Shown here: piece after piece, positions 27,584 to 37,629 of the stretch
Layout of the letters: the number at the start of each line of letters is the position of its first letter
Position numbering within the stretch: the first letter of the stretch is position 1
NCBI GenBank assembly: GCA_005772895.1
Contig: SXIH01000062.1
Span: forward strand, 120,761-184,760
DNA from: Bacteroidota bacterium
GTDB taxonomy: Bacteria > Bacteroidota > Bacteroidia > 2-12-FULL-35-15
Reading direction: 5' to 3'
Length of the DNA: 64,000 nt
The notes under the pieces: model-generated
Told to the model about the DNA's origin: nothing
Database searches by the model: none
Seen by the model: the letters and a program-made list of their open reading frames with translations, nothing else
Made by a program: the position numbers and the translations under genes

Positions 27584-28585
27584 TTATCTGATTGTGCTAT
27601 AATCGCCCAGGCTTAAATCGCTCGACTTTCCTGTAAACTCCGAAAAATTTCCCACCATTGAATTGCTGAGCTCAGCATTTTTAATTTTGCTGTTAGTTTG
27701 AACAATGCTGTTTTTTACTGTAGCATTTTCAACAATTGTATTTGCGCCAATGGAGGCGTGTGGGCCAACAACCGAATTAATCAATTGAACATTTTCGCCA
27801 ATAAAACACGGCTCTATAATTTTTGAGTTGGTGTTTTTGTGTGACGCAGAAACAATTCCTGTGCCTTTAATAAACTCTAAAATGCGTTGGTTGGTATATA
27901 CTGTAGCGTCTTTGTTTCCGCAATCCAACCACTCTGTTACTTTTCCGGGAGAGAACTTTGTGCCTTTAGCTTTCATGTTTTCTAGCGCGTTAGTAAGTTG
28001 GTATTCTCCTTTTTCTTTAATGTCGTTATCCAATAAATATTTTAATTCGCGCTTCAAATAATCGCCATCTTTAAAATAATAAATTCCAATAATTGCTAAA
28101 TCAGAAACAAACTCTTGTGGTTTTTCTACAAAGTCTGTAATTACGTTGTTGGCATCTATTTTCACTACACCAAAAGGTTTTGGGTCTTCTACTTTTTGTA
28201 CCCAAATAATGCCTTCTTGTGAAGAGTCCATTTTGAAATCCGCCTTAAATAAGGTATCAGCAAAAGCAACAACAACTTTTCCTGTTACGCAACTTTCTGC
28301 ACACATAATTGCGTGTGCTGTTCCCAATGGAGTGTCTTGATAAAAAATACTTCCTTTTGCTCCAAGACTTTCTGCTACTTTAACCAGGTTGTCTTCTGCT
28401 TCTTTTCCAAAACGACCAACCACAAACGCAATTTCATCAACCTTTTCGTCACAAACTTTTATAATGTCTTCCACAATGCGTTGAACCATTGGTTTTCCTG
28501 CAATTGGAATAAGCGGTTTTGGAGTAGTAAGTGTGTGTGGGCGCATTCTTTTGCCCATTCCAGCCATTGGGATAATAATTTTCAT
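27584..28585 (-). CDS. Sugar-phosphate nucleotidyltransferase with left-handed helix tail
   Basis: A 333-residue enzyme. The N-terminal nucleotidyltransferase domain opens with the MAGMGKRMRPHTLTTPKP signature (NTP binding and catalytic Lys) and carries AFADTLFK (metal Asp), FVEKP and EWLDCGNK. Residues 250-330 have hexapeptide-like turns (EPCFIGENVQLINSVVG, ASIGANTIVENATVKNSIV) of a left-handed beta helix. It should make an NDP-sugar, such as dTDP- or UDP-glucose, for surface polysaccharide; the nucleotide is not clear. It lies between dut and the TPR lipoprotein gene. Confidence 0.88.
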   Translation of the reverse strand: MKIIIPMAGMGKRMRPHTLTTPKPLIPIAGKPMVQRIVEDIIKVCDEKVDEIAFVVGRFGKEAEDNLVKVAESLGAKGSIFYQDTPLGTAHAIMCAESCVTGKVVVAFADTLFKADFKMDSSQEGIIWVQKVEDPKPFGVVKIDANNVITDFVEKPQEFVSDLAIIGIYYFKDGDYLKRELKYLLDNDIKEKGEYQLTNALENMKAKGTKFSPGKVTEWLDCGNKDATVYTNQRILEFIKGTGIVSASHKNTNSKIIEPCFIGENVQLINSVVGPHASIGANTIVENATVKNSIVQTNSKIKNAELSNSMVGNFSEFTGKSSDLSLGDYSTIR

Positions 28586-28615
28586 AAAAACAATTTAAAG
28601 TTTATTGTTTGGAGT

Positions 28616-28652
28616 GTTTTAGTTCTTTGTCTTTTGTCTACTGATTTGTTGT
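28616..28652. repeat. GTAGACA-type heptamer tract downstream of dut
   Basis: Read on the minus strand the spacer has GTAGACA units directly after the dut stop (TAG is the start of one unit: AAAGTAGACAA), with a second AGTAGACA about 10 bp later and then AAGACAAAG. It belongs to the same family as the tracts at 1250-1393 and 50660-50696. Confidence 0.55.
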
Positions 28653-29087
28653 CTACTTTTTCCCCGTACTACCAAATCCACCTTCGCCTCTTGTGCTTTC
28701 TTCAAGCACTTGAACCTCTTGCCATTCGGCTTGTTCGTGTTTCGCAATTACCATTTGTGCAACACGCTCACCATCGTTAATTGTAAAATCTTCTTTCGAA
28801 AGATTTACAAGTATCACTTTTATTTCTCCTCTGTAATCAGCATCAATAGTGCCAGGAGAGTTCAAAACAGTTAATCCGTTTTTAAATGCCAATCCGCTGC
28901 GTGGACGAATTTGTGCTTCGTATCCAACAGGCAATTCGATAAATAAACCGGTTGCAACAAGTGTTCTTTCCAGTGACTTCAAAACTATTGGAGCATCAAT
29001 ATTCGCGCGCAAATCCATTCCTGCTGCAGCACCCGTTGCATAGCTAGGAAGCTTGTGTTTTGATTTATTTATTACTTTGATTTTCAT
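28653..29087 (-). CDS. dut: dUTP diphosphatase
   Basis: A 144-residue trimeric dUTPase that hydrolyses dUTP to dUMP and pyrophosphate, keeping uracil out of DNA and supplying dUMP. All five motifs are present: AAGMDLRA (21-28), RPRSGLA (about 62), [14 protein letters not shown] (about 76-89), ERVAQMV (about 109) and [10 protein letters not shown] at the C-terminus. Length is normal. It overlaps the flippase gene by 4 bp (ATGA-type). Its stop codon falls inside a heptamer repeat unit. Confidence 0.96.
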   Translation of the reverse strand: MKIKVINKSKHKLPSYATGAAAGMDLRANIDAPIVLKSLERTLVATGLFIELPVGYEAQIRPRSGLAFKNGLTVLNSPGTIDADYRGEIKVILVNLSKEDFTINDGERVAQMVIAKHEQAEWQEVQVLEESTRGEGGFGSTGKK

Positions 29088-30556
29088 GCCAGTTTTCTAA
29101 AATTAGTCTTCTCCATTTTCCACGTAAACAAAACAAATCCTATGAGCAGCAAATTGTTTAAAATCAAATTTATTGCTCCGGACCCCGTTTTTATAAAAAC
29201 GCTGATAAAGTACAAAGTTAATGATAAACCTAAGTAAGCAAAAATCCGTTTCAGGTCGTAATTAACAGGATAATGTTTATTACCCAGGAAGTATGAAACC
29301 ACCATCATGCTTGCGTAACAAATAAGTGTGGCCCAAGCTGAGCCCATATATCCAATGCGGGGAATCCAGTAAAAATTTAATGTTATTGTAATGATGGCGC
29401 CAAAAATGGTCAATAAAGCACCATAACCTGTTTGTCCGGTTAGCTTATACCAAATCGACTGATTGATAAACACGCCCAGGAACAAATTTGCCAAAAGTAA
29501 AATCGGAACAACCCCCATTCCTTCTCTGAAATCTTCCCCGACAAAATATTTTATCCAATCAATATTCATCATCGTTCCTAAAAAAATGATAGAACAAATA
29601 ATTACAAAATATTTCATGATGGCAGCGTTTGTTGCTTTAGAATCTTTGTCTTTCGACTGACTAAAAAAGAAGGGCTCTGCAGCAAAACGAAAAGTCTGAA
29701 TAAAAATGGTCATGATGATTGAAACTTTGTAACATGCACCATAAATACCCGTTTGCGACATAGCTTCGTTTTCGGGGAGCAAATAAGTAAGTAAAACCCG
29801 GTCAAGTGTTTCGTTAATCATTCCTGCTAAACCGGCAATTAGCAAGGGAAGCGCATAAACCATCATTCTTTTCCAAAGTGGCGAATCAAACACATATCTC
29901 ATTCTGAAAATTTCCGGTGAAAGCAATAAAAGTGTTACAAGTGTTGCAATTAAATTGGAAATAAAAATATAGCCAACACCAATTTCCGGATTGTAAACAG
30001 CTTCAACAAAATCCTTGTATGCCGATTCTTCTGCTTCATAAACGGGTTTGCAAAACAGAATAAAGAAAACATTTAATCCGATATAAGTTGCGATATTAAT
30101 TACTTTAACTATTGCGAATCGTTTTGCTTTCCCCTGTTCACGGAGCTTTGCAAAAGGAATACTTGTTAGCGCATCGGTTGCAATAATGATGGCGAACCAA
30201 ATAACATATTCGGGATGACCTGTAAATTTAATGCTTTCGGAAATAGAATTAGAAAAAGCGCTTGCCAGAATAATAAACAAAACACTTGTGGTGAAAACAG
30301 AAATTAGTGCAGTGGTGTATACTTTTTGTTTGTCGTTTTCCGATTGTGAAAATTTAAACAACGCAGTTTCCATTCCGTATGTCAGAAAAACCAACAAGAA
30401 AGAAACATAAGCGTATGCAGAGGTAACAACACCAAATTCTTCAGTAGAAAAGTTGTAAGTAAAAAGTGGAGTTAAAAGATAATTCAGCAATCGCCCCACA
30501 ATAGTAGGCAAGCCATAGATGGCTGTTTGTGACGCGAGTTTTTTTAAAGGATTCAA
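29084..30556 (-). CDS. Oligosaccharide flippase (Wzx/MOP superfamily)
   Basis: A 490-residue inner-membrane protein with about 12-14 helices. The N-terminal segment ([36 protein letters not shown]) is typical of Wzx-type polysaccharide flippases in the MOP superfamily. The family moves lipid-linked sugars across the inner membrane. It begins 2 bp after the crotonase stop and overlaps dut by 4 bp. With the sugar nucleotidyltransferase gene two positions downstream, a role in surface polysaccharide export is likely. Confidence 0.88.
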   Translation of the reverse strand: MNPLKKLASQTAIYGLPTIVGRLLNYLLTPLFTYNFSTEEFGVVTSAYAYVSFLLVFLTYGMETALFKFSQSENDKQKVYTTALISVFTTSVLFIILASAFSNSISESIKFTGHPEYVIWFAIIIATDALTSIPFAKLREQGKAKRFAIVKVINIATYIGLNVFFILFCKPVYEAEESAYKDFVEAVYNPEIGVGYIFISNLIATLVTLLLLSPEIFRMRYVFDSPLWKRMMVYALPLLIAGLAGMINETLDRVLLTYLLPENEAMSQTGIYGACYKVSIIMTIFIQTFRFAAEPFFFSQSKDKDSKATNAAIMKYFVIICSIIFLGTMMNIDWIKYFVGEDFREGMGVVPILLLANLFLGVFINQSIWYKLTGQTGYGALLTIFGAIITITLNFYWIPRIGYMGSAWATLICYASMMVVSYFLGNKHYPVNYDLKRIFAYLGLSLTLYFISVFIKTGSGAINLILNNLLLIGFVLFTWKMEKTNFRKLA

Positions 30557-30558
30557 AT

Positions 30559-31338
30559 TTATTTTCCAGTAAAATTAGCTTTGCGTTTTTCTAAAAATGC
30601 AGACGTTCCTTCTTTAAAATCTTCCGTTGAAAAACATTTTCCGAATTCATTTATTTCTGCATTAAATCCGTCCACACCATTTTCGAAATAAGCATTTACA
30701 CTATTAATAACACCTGTAATTGCTTTTGGTGATTTTGTTTTTATTTTTTCGATTACCTCTGAACATTTTGCCATTAGCTGATCTGCCGGCACAACATAAT
30801 TTACTAATCCTAAACTTAATGCTTGTTCGGCACTTAACATATCTCCCGTCATGTGTAATTCTAATGCTTTTGTTTTTCCAACATATTGAATCAATCGTTG
30901 CGTTCCTCCATATCCGGCAATCAAACCAAGATTTACTTCGGGTTGACCGAATTTTGCATTATCACTTGCAATGCGCAGATGACAAGCCATTGACAACTCG
31001 CATCCGCCACCTAGCGCAAAACCATTTACGGCAGCAATCACGGGCTTTGAACAGTTTTCGATTTGTTTAAAAACATCTTGTCCGGCTTTTGCTAACGCCT
31101 TTCCTTGTTCTACCGAAAGACCAACAAATTCAGCAATGTCGGCACCCGCAACAAAAGATTTTGGTCCCGCTCCGGTAATAATAATTGCTTTCACTTCTGT
31201 GTTCGACTCTCCATTTTTTACTGCAAGCCCAATTTCTTCAACTGTTTTTTTGTTGAGTGCATTTAGTTTATCCGGACGATTAATGGTAATCGTAAGAACA
31301 TTATTATCTATTGCTGTTAAAAGGTTTTCAAATGTCAT
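30559..31338 (-). CDS. Enoyl-CoA hydratase/isomerase (crotonase)
   Basis: A 259-residue crotonase-fold enzyme. The oxyanion-hole segments are AGADIAEF (64-71) and FALGGGCELSMACHLRIAS, with catalytic Glu114 and Glu134 (QPEVNLGLIAGYGGTQRL), as in true enoyl-CoA hydratases of beta-oxidation. The ATG at 31338 is chosen because it gives MTFENLLTAIDNN at the family start. The frame is open further upstream, but that part overlaps the B12-binding gene and has no family match. It lies 10 bp after the B12 gene stop and is probably co-transcribed with it. Confidence 0.9.
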   Translation of the reverse strand: MTFENLLTAIDNNVLTITINRPDKLNALNKKTVEEIGLAVKNGESNTEVKAIIITGAGPKSFVAGADIAEFVGLSVEQGKALAKAGQDVFKQIENCSKPVIAAVNGFALGGGCELSMACHLRIASDNAKFGQPEVNLGLIAGYGGTQRLIQYVGKTKALELHMTGDMLSAEQALSLGLVNYVVPADQLMAKCSEVIEKIKTKSPKAITGVINSVNAYFENGVDGFNAEINEFGKCFSTEDFKEGTSAFLEKRKANFTGK

Positions 31339-31348
31339 AACGGAAGGA

Positions 31349-31756
31349 TTAAAAATTTCTGTGTTCTTTAACATAATTTGTGATGTACTCGATGATTTCT
31401 TTGGTGTCGGTTCCCGGAGGGAAAAGCTTTCCAACGCCAATCTTATTAAGACTTTGAATATCTTTATCGGGAATAATTCCACCACCGGTTAACAACACAT
31501 CTGTCATTCCTTTCTCTTTCATTAAAGTCATTATTTTAGGAAAAACGGTATTGTGAGCGCCCGATAAAATACTTACTCCAATGGCGTCCACATCTTCTTG
31601 CAAAGCAGCATTTACAACCATTTCAGGCGTTTGGCGCAGACCGGTATAAATAACCTCCATTCCTGCATCTCGCAAAAAAGAAGCAATTACCTTGGCCCCA
31701 CGATCATGTCCATCTAGCCCAACTTTAGCAACTAAAACACGTATTGGTCTGTTCAT
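31349..31756 (-). CDS. Stand-alone cobalamin-binding subunit of methylmalonyl-CoA mutase type
   Basis: A 135-residue B12-binding domain: VGLDGHDRG (13-20; His17 would coordinate cobalt), SILSGAHNT and [10 protein letters not shown] complete the binding pattern, ending with the usual [11 protein letters not shown] helix. The domain equals the C-terminal part of methylmalonyl-CoA mutase, here as a separate chain; it would need a catalytic partner, not found in this window. The adjacent crotonase gene suggests acyl-CoA metabolism (propionate or branched-chain degradation). Confidence 0.9.
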   Translation of the reverse strand: MNRPIRVLVAKVGLDGHDRGAKVIASFLRDAGMEVIYTGLRQTPEMVVNAALQEDVDAIGVSILSGAHNTVFPKIMTLMKEKGMTDVLLTGGGIIPDKDIQSLNKIGVGKLFPPGTDTKEIIEYITNYVKEHRNF

Positions 31757-31845
31757 AAAAACAACAATTATAGGATACGAATATACGAAATGTATCGCAC
31801 GAAAAGGGTCTTTTTTTGTAACAGGCAGAAGAGAAAATGAAAGGG

Positions 31846-34800
31846 CTATTCTTCAGAATAACAAGGCAAAGAAACAAAAAAGGTGGTTCCTTTTCCCGTT
31901 TTTGTTTCGAACCAAATTCTTCCATTGATGGTTTCAACAATGTTTTTTACCATTGCTAACCCAAGCCCCATTCCACCAGTTTTAGTAGTAAAGTTTGGAA
32001 CAAAAATTTTATCTAATACATCATCTTTAATTCCGTTACCGTTGTCAGTAACAGAAATCAAGAAGTGATTTTTTTCATGGCTTAGCGCAACAATAATTTT
32101 TCCTTTTCTTTCTTCCGGAATTGCTTGTGCGGCATTCTTAATAAGATTATTAAACACTCTCAGAAGCTGTTCTTTATCTGCGGTTACAAATGCATCTGTT
32201 TCAACTTTAGTTTCAAAAACAATTTCAAGATTTTCGGAATCATGAAAAAGGGCAATCGTATTTCCGACAAGTTCTTTGATATTTATTTTTTCAAGATTTG
32301 CTTTTGGCATTTTTGCAAAGTTGGAAAATTCGGTTGCGATGCTAGAAAGCGTATCAATTTGTTCGATAATAGTTTTTGTTAAACGCTCCATCTTTTGATC
32401 CATATCCGGTCCGTCATCTTTCCATGTGCGTTGTAAATGTTGCACACTCAATTTCATAGGCGTTAACGGATTTTTAATCTCGTGAGCAACTTGTTTTGCC
32501 ATTTCTCTCCAGGCGCTTTCTCTTTCTGACTTTGCCAGCAAATCGGCACTTTTTGAAAGCTCTGCAATCATTCGGTTGTATTCACTAACCAGGTTTCCAA
32601 TCTCATCGTTTTCTTTCCACTCAATCGGTTCGTTAGTTGTTCCGAGTTTAATTTTACTCAGCTTGTCCTGAATTAATTTTAAAGGTTTTGTAACATAGTT
32701 GGAAATAAAAATAGCGGTGACAATCGACAAAGCAAAAAGCAAAACATAAATATTTATCAGAGCAACCAAGAAGCCGGAAATTTCTTTTTCCAATTCACTT
32801 TGTTTTGCAAAATAAGGCAGATTAAGGTAAGCCAGCAATTTACCATCTTTGTTTTTAAACGGAATGTATGCCGACAAATATTCTAGCTTCCCGATTCTTT
32901 CATCATGAATAAATTCTGATTTTTCTAAAAGAGCAATTTGCAGAAATGCTTCCGGGTTCATTTTTTTGGAAGTCAAGCCTTCGTCAAAAACTTTTGAGCG
33001 AGACGAGGCATAAAGGTTTCCTTGCACGTCATAAAAATTAATATCAGTAAAAAAAACAGACGAAGATTTTTTCAAAATAAAAGAAACGTATTCGGTCAGG
33101 CCCTTATTTAATGTTGGTTCTGTCGATAATTTGCTTTCAATATCAATTAATACCGAATGAATTTTTTCGCTGATGTTCTCTTTGTTTTTTACTTCAAACT
33201 GCTGTTTGATGTAATAAATAGTTCCACCTCCAAATAACGCAAGCGAGACAAGAACAATTAAAACAAGTAAAATTTGTATACGATATTTAAAACTAAAATT
33301 CTCTAATAATCTTCCGGATGAAGCCTGACGGAAAAACAAAATAGACAACAACAATAAACTAAAAAACGCAAACAAATACGAGAAGGTTGTTACTTTCCCG
33401 ACCAAACCATCGTTTCTTTTGCTAAGCACAACAAGTGTTTCCGGACTAGGACGATAAAGCAAGTGATTAAATCCATCTTTGTTTTGAAAAACAAATTCGT
33501 CAGCAGAAATTTTAAAATCAAAAGAAGTTAAGTGATAAGTATATTTTCCGTACTGATTTAATAATTGATTGTGCCGGTATTTTGCATACGAATAACTACT
33601 CAGCTCTTGCGACAAACCAATGTTTCTGTCGAGCAATAATTCAGGAAAACCAACTTCGTCTGAAATAAATTTCGCATCCAACTCAACGTACATTGTACCA
33701 TATTTTGCATTGGAGCCAACCGATTTATACAAAGGTAGTTTTGCTAAATAACTTATTTTTCCGGAAGAATTGTTTATAAAATGAAATCCTTCGCAAGAAG
33801 TTTCTTGTCCGCGTTTTTCAATCAACTCATCAAAATAAAAGTTGTTGTCAAACACCGGGTTTTGTGAACGGATAATTGGCGCACAAGCACTATCGAAAAG
33901 AGCAACGTGTACATCGTATTTTTCCCAAAAGCCACTGAAATATTGTTGTTTAATTCTTTTTTCAAAAGCTTCCGGTTGTTTTTCTAACCCATTTACTAAT
34001 GACAAAAGAATAGAATCTGCTTGAAGTTTTTTCTCAACATCTTTAAATAAAAGCTCTGCAACAGGATCTTGTTCGGCCGCTAATTTTTCAGCGTAAATTT
34101 TTCTGCTCTCTACTTCTTTTAATCCGGAATGCTTGATAAAAATATGAACCGAGTATAAAGAGAAAAGGAAAACTAAAAAGATGATGCTTGAAAATGGATA
34201 AATGATCTGTTTGCGTTTGATAATGGCAATTGACAAAACAAGCAAGAAAGGCCAGAAAATTACTATTAAATCAAGCGTTCCCAACAAATGAGAAATAAGC
34301 GTGTGCACACTTGACGAAACAACAAAAACTAACAGGTATTGTTTGTTATTTAGTTTTAGTTGCTTTAAAACAGAAACCAATTTGTCGGCAAATAAAAAAT
34401 AAACAAAGAGTAAAAGACCAATAATTATAATTCCGACATAACTATATTGATTAAGCGAAAACAGGTTGTTAATCCCAAAAGGGATGTTGGAGTTTTTGAT
34501 TAATCCAATAAACAAACCGTTGATAATCCAAGAAAACCAAAAGAATGCGAGAAAAAACAAAAAGGACAATATAAGCTTGTTTATTTTCTGCAAGCGATTT
34601 ACCAGGGCGTCAAATTCACAATCATTAAAAAAAACATAGGTTAAATAAAATAATAAACCAACGTTTAGTAATAAGTCGCCTAGCGAGGTTAGCCAAATAG
34701 AATTTGCGTTTGCGAAAATAGTTGGACTGAACAAGTCGAAGGAATAAAAACTTTCAGGCAGAGCAAATTTGATAGAGAAATATCTTATTGCAACAACAAA

Positions 34801-35553
34801 AACTAAAAAAGCAATCGTAGAATAATTTTTTCCTTGCTTCAGTAAAAAGTCAGCACAAAAAACTTTTAGAAATGCAATTAAAAAAATAAACCCTAAAAGA
34901 TTAAGGAGAACGGAAAAATAAGAAACAAAAGAAACAGAATTGTTGGCAGGGTTGAACTCTAGCGAAAACAAATAATCTCCGTTGTAGTTTTTTACACCAT
35001 TGCTGGCGTTAGGATTGTCGGTAATTAATTTTGTTTCAGATGGAACAGCAAAATCTTTTTGAAATTCATTTACCAAATATTTGTTTTGATAAGGGTATTC
35101 GTTTTTTACCAGCACCAGTCCAACAATTGCTTTTGTTGTAGTTGCGTTGGTGTGTGGGCGCACAACTTCAAACCAGCCATTGTGCAGTTTTGCCATTTTT
35201 TGATCTAAACAAACTTCTTTCACCCAATTTTCAACAGCAATTGAATTGTCGCTCCAAAACTTTAATGTGTCGTTTTCATATATGAGAAGAGCAACCCCTT
35301 CGTCTTTCATCAATCGGCTATAGTAAGCAGGGCTTTTTGCAAAAAGATCGTTGTAGTTTTCTGTTTCGGCTCGTTTGGCAAGCGCTAACATTTCTTCGTT
35401 TAAACGTATTTCTTTTTTGTGTAAAACGCTTTCAAATCCTGCAATAGTAGGCGCAGCTCCTCCCGAGTAGGTATAATACAAAAGCGTTCCTGTTGCAAAA
35501 AAAACAAATGCAAAAAGAAAGAGAGAATATTTATTTTTGAAAAACTTTACCAA
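31846..35553 (-). CDS. Large polytopic sensor histidine kinase
   Basis: A 1235-residue kinase. One helix near 10-30 is followed by an external region (about 30-200), then a block of roughly seven to nine helices (about 205-480), another external region, two helices near 725-790, a third sensing region and a last helix before HAMP (about 960-1010). The kinase core has the H box [21 protein letters not shown] (phospho-His in HEIKNP), N box [19 protein letters not shown] and [13 protein letters not shown]. The core resembles NtrY-type kinases; the upstream architecture is unusual. No response regulator adjoins it. It is divergent from the TMTC-like gene across 115 bp. Confidence 0.9.
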   Translation of the reverse strand: MVKFFKNKYSLFLFAFVFFATGTLLYYTYSGGAAPTIAGFESVLHKKEIRLNEEMLALAKRAETENYNDLFAKSPAYYSRLMKDEGVALLIYENDTLKFWSDNSIAVENWVKEVCLDQKMAKLHNGWFEVVRPHTNATTTKAIVGLVLVKNEYPYQNKYLVNEFQKDFAVPSETKLITDNPNASNGVKNYNGDYLFSLEFNPANNSVSFVSYFSVLLNLLGFIFLIAFLKVFCADFLLKQGKNYSTIAFLVFVVAIRYFSIKFALPESFYSFDLFSPTIFANANSIWLTSLGDLLLNVGLLFYLTYVFFNDCEFDALVNRLQKINKLILSFLFFLAFFWFSWIINGLFIGLIKNSNIPFGINNLFSLNQYSYVGIIIIGLLLFVYFLFADKLVSVLKQLKLNNKQYLLVFVVSSSVHTLISHLLGTLDLIVIFWPFLLVLSIAIIKRKQIIYPFSSIIFLVFLFSLYSVHIFIKHSGLKEVESRKIYAEKLAAEQDPVAELLFKDVEKKLQADSILLSLVNGLEKQPEAFEKRIKQQYFSGFWEKYDVHVALFDSACAPIIRSQNPVFDNNFYFDELIEKRGQETSCEGFHFINNSSGKISYLAKLPLYKSVGSNAKYGTMYVELDAKFISDEVGFPELLLDRNIGLSQELSSYSYAKYRHNQLLNQYGKYTYHLTSFDFKISADEFVFQNKDGFNHLLYRPSPETLVVLSKRNDGLVGKVTTFSYLFAFFSLLLLSILFFRQASSGRLLENFSFKYRIQILLVLIVLVSLALFGGGTIYYIKQQFEVKNKENISEKIHSVLIDIESKLSTEPTLNKGLTEYVSFILKKSSSVFFTDINFYDVQGNLYASSRSKVFDEGLTSKKMNPEAFLQIALLEKSEFIHDERIGKLEYLSAYIPFKNKDGKLLAYLNLPYFAKQSELEKEISGFLVALINIYVLLFALSIVTAIFISNYVTKPLKLIQDKLSKIKLGTTNEPIEWKENDEIGNLVSEYNRMIAELSKSADLLAKSERESAWREMAKQVAHEIKNPLTPMKLSVQHLQRTWKDDGPDMDQKMERLTKTIIEQIDTLSSIATEFSNFAKMPKANLEKINIKELVGNTIALFHDSENLEIVFETKVETDAFVTADKEQLLRVFNNLIKNAAQAIPEERKGKIIVALSHEKNHFLISVTDNGNGIKDDVLDKIFVPNFTTKTGGMGLGLAMVKNIVETINGRIWFETKTGKGTTFFVSLPCYSEE

Positions 35554-35668
35554 GAAAATTATTTTTAATACATTTAGAGTTCAAGAAAAAGCGTTGTGCG
35601 TTAAAACAAAGGTGCGAATAAAATAAATAAACAAGGCACATTCGGCCACAGAAATTGTACCAAACAGT

Positions 35669-37558
35669 ATGAGTCGCCAAAAAACAAAAAAAGAATCACC
35701 GGCCTTGCCACTAGAAAAAACAGGAGGCTTCAATTTTTATAGTTTTAAAATGCAGGCCATAGTGCTGGTGTTTATTGGTTTTGTTTTTTATGCAAACTCA
35801 TTTTCCAATGAATATGCATTGGATGACGGAATAGTAATTCAAAACAACGATTATGTGCAAGAAGGCTTCAGGGGCATTCCAAAAATATTAACCACCGATG
35901 CTTACGAGAGTTTTTACAGACACATGGGCGCCAAACAACAGCTTGCAGGTGGAAGATATCGCCCGCTTTCTGTTGTTACATTTGCAATTGAACAACAATT
36001 TTTTGGAAGTAGAGCCAAAGAGAAGCCGCTTGATGATGTTGCCACGGTGCGACACTTTATGAATGTGATCTATTATCTTTTGTCGATATTTTTCCTTTTT
36101 TATTTGTTGAGGAATTATATTTTTAAAGAAAATCATCTCGCTGCATTTGTTGCCTGTCTCATTTTTTTAATTCATCCAATGCATACCGAGGTTGTTGCAA
36201 ACGCAAAAAGCAGGGATGAAATTTTATCGTTTTTGTTTATCGTACTAACATTTATTTCGGTGTTCCGGTATCGTGAAAACAAAAGCATATTGCAGCTTTT
36301 ACTTGGGCTCTTCTTTTATTTTTTAGCACTATTATCAAAAGAATATGCGGTTACGTTGTTGATTTTAATTCCAATTTTGCTGTTTATAGTCTTAAAAGAA
36401 TCATTTGTAAAATCAATATTGACAACCCTTCCATTCGTTTTTATTGCACTTGTTTATTTGTTGATCCGCTATAAGATTGTAGGAGCCGGAGCAAAGTTTG
36501 AAAACCCTGACGTGTTAAATAACCCTTATCTGTATGCAACAGCCCCGGAAAAACTAGCTACCAAAATAGATGTACTACTTAGATATTTAAAGTTGCTTTT
36601 TTACCCCAATCCACTTTCAAGCGATTATTCTTATAACACCATTCCGTTTGCAAACTTCAGCAGTGGCGCTGTTTGGGCGTCTATTATAATCCACATCTCC
36701 CTGTTTGTAGGAGCGGTAATTTTGTTTTTTAAGCGGAACATTTTGTCGTTTGCAATCACATTTTATTTATTGCATTTGTTTTTGATTTCCAATTTTGTGT
36801 TTAACGTTGGAGCAACAATGGGAGAGCGGATGGTTTACCACTCTTCGTTTGGATTTGCTGTTGCGCTCGCTGTTTTTTTTACCTGGATGCTTCAAAAAAT
36901 TTCTTCGGAGCAGACAAGAAAAATTGTTGCTGTATCTTTTGGGTGTATTGTGGTTATATGGTGTGGAGCAAAAACAATTGCTAGAAATGCTGAATGGAAA
37001 AACGATCAAACGCTATTTATTGCAGACGCTCAAACGGTTCCAAATAGTGCATTAGTAAACGGAAATGCAGGAAAGGCCTATATTGATCTTTCTGAAAAAC
37101 CGGAAAACAAAGCACAAGAAACAGAACTCATTAATAAAGGAGTGTATCATTTAAGTCGTTCGGTACAAATTCATAATAAATATGTAAACGGATATTTAAA
37201 TTTAGGAGTAGCTTATTTTAAATTGAAAGATTACGAAAAAGCAAAATTTAATTGGGAAACAGCAAAGAAGATTTATCCGAACAATCCATTTATAAAAAGG
37301 AATATGGATTTACTTGGAGCAACCTATTTTAATGAAGGAATGGCTGTTGGGGCGAAAAATATTCCCGAAGCAATTGTTTGGCTTGAGAAAGCAGTGAGTA
37401 TAGATTCTACAAATGTAGAATATTGGTACAATTTGGGCGGAGCGTGTTTCACCAATAAAGACTTTGATAAGGCAAGGAAAGCGTGGACAAAAACGTTAAA
37501 GCTAAAACCCGACCACGCACAAGCGCAACAGGGAATGGGGGCTTTGCCTCCGCAATAG
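35669..37558 (+). CDS. TMTC-like polytopic membrane protein with TPR tail
   Basis: A 629-residue protein. Residues 30-440 hold about 10-12 membrane helices with the EYALDDG (Asp-rich) first loop and HPMHTEVVANAKSRDEILSFLF, which match the GT-C type TMTC/DUF1736 family of protein O-mannosyltransferase-like enzymes. Residues about 480-629 are TPR repeats (VNGYLNLGVAYFKLKDYEKA, VEYWYNLGGACFTNKDFDKA). It may transfer a sugar to exported proteins, which would suit the adjoining T9SS locus, but that is inference. Confidence 0.8.
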   Translation: MSRQKTKKESPALPLEKTGGFNFYSFKMQAIVLVFIGFVFYANSFSNEYALDDGIVIQNNDYVQEGFRGIPKILTTDAYESFYRHMGAKQQLAGGRYRPLSVVTFAIEQQFFGSRAKEKPLDDVATVRHFMNVIYYLLSIFFLFYLLRNYIFKENHLAAFVACLIFLIHPMHTEVVANAKSRDEILSFLFIVLTFISVFRYRENKSILQLLLGLFFYFLALLSKEYAVTLLILIPILLFIVLKESFVKSILTTLPFVFIALVYLLIRYKIVGAGAKFENPDVLNNPYLYATAPEKLATKIDVLLRYLKLLFYPNPLSSDYSYNTIPFANFSSGAVWASIIIHISLFVGAVILFFKRNILSFAITFYLLHLFLISNFVFNVGATMGERMVYHSSFGFAVALAVFFTWMLQKISSEQTRKIVAVSFGCIVVIWCGAKTIARNAEWKNDQTLFIADAQTVPNSALVNGNAGKAYIDLSEKPENKAQETELINKGVYHLSRSVQIHNKYVNGYLNLGVAYFKLKDYEKAKFNWETAKKIYPNNPFIKRNMDLLGATYFNEGMAVGAKNIPEAIVWLEKAVSIDSTNVEYWYNLGGACFTNKDFDKARKAWTKTLKLKPDHAQAQQGMGALPPQ

Positions 37559-37589
37559 TTTGAAAAACGGAATTTTATTCTTATTTTTG
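37559..37589 (+). promoter_or_regulatory. Bacteroidota-type promoter for the second T9SS type B locus
   Basis: TTTG (37559-37562) and TATTTTTG (37582-37589) are separated by 19 bases, an ideal match to the -33/-7 consensus. The T9SS protein starts at 37630. The same boxes and spacing occur before the third type B gene at 54941-54971. Confidence 0.65.
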
Positions 37590-37629
37590 GTTATAACATT
37601 TTACGTTGATATAAAACTACTCAATAACA

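Noticed and set aside
31339-31485. Longer crotonase reading (start at 31485)
   Set aside because: The added part runs through the overlapping B12-binding gene in another frame and has no crotonase similarity.
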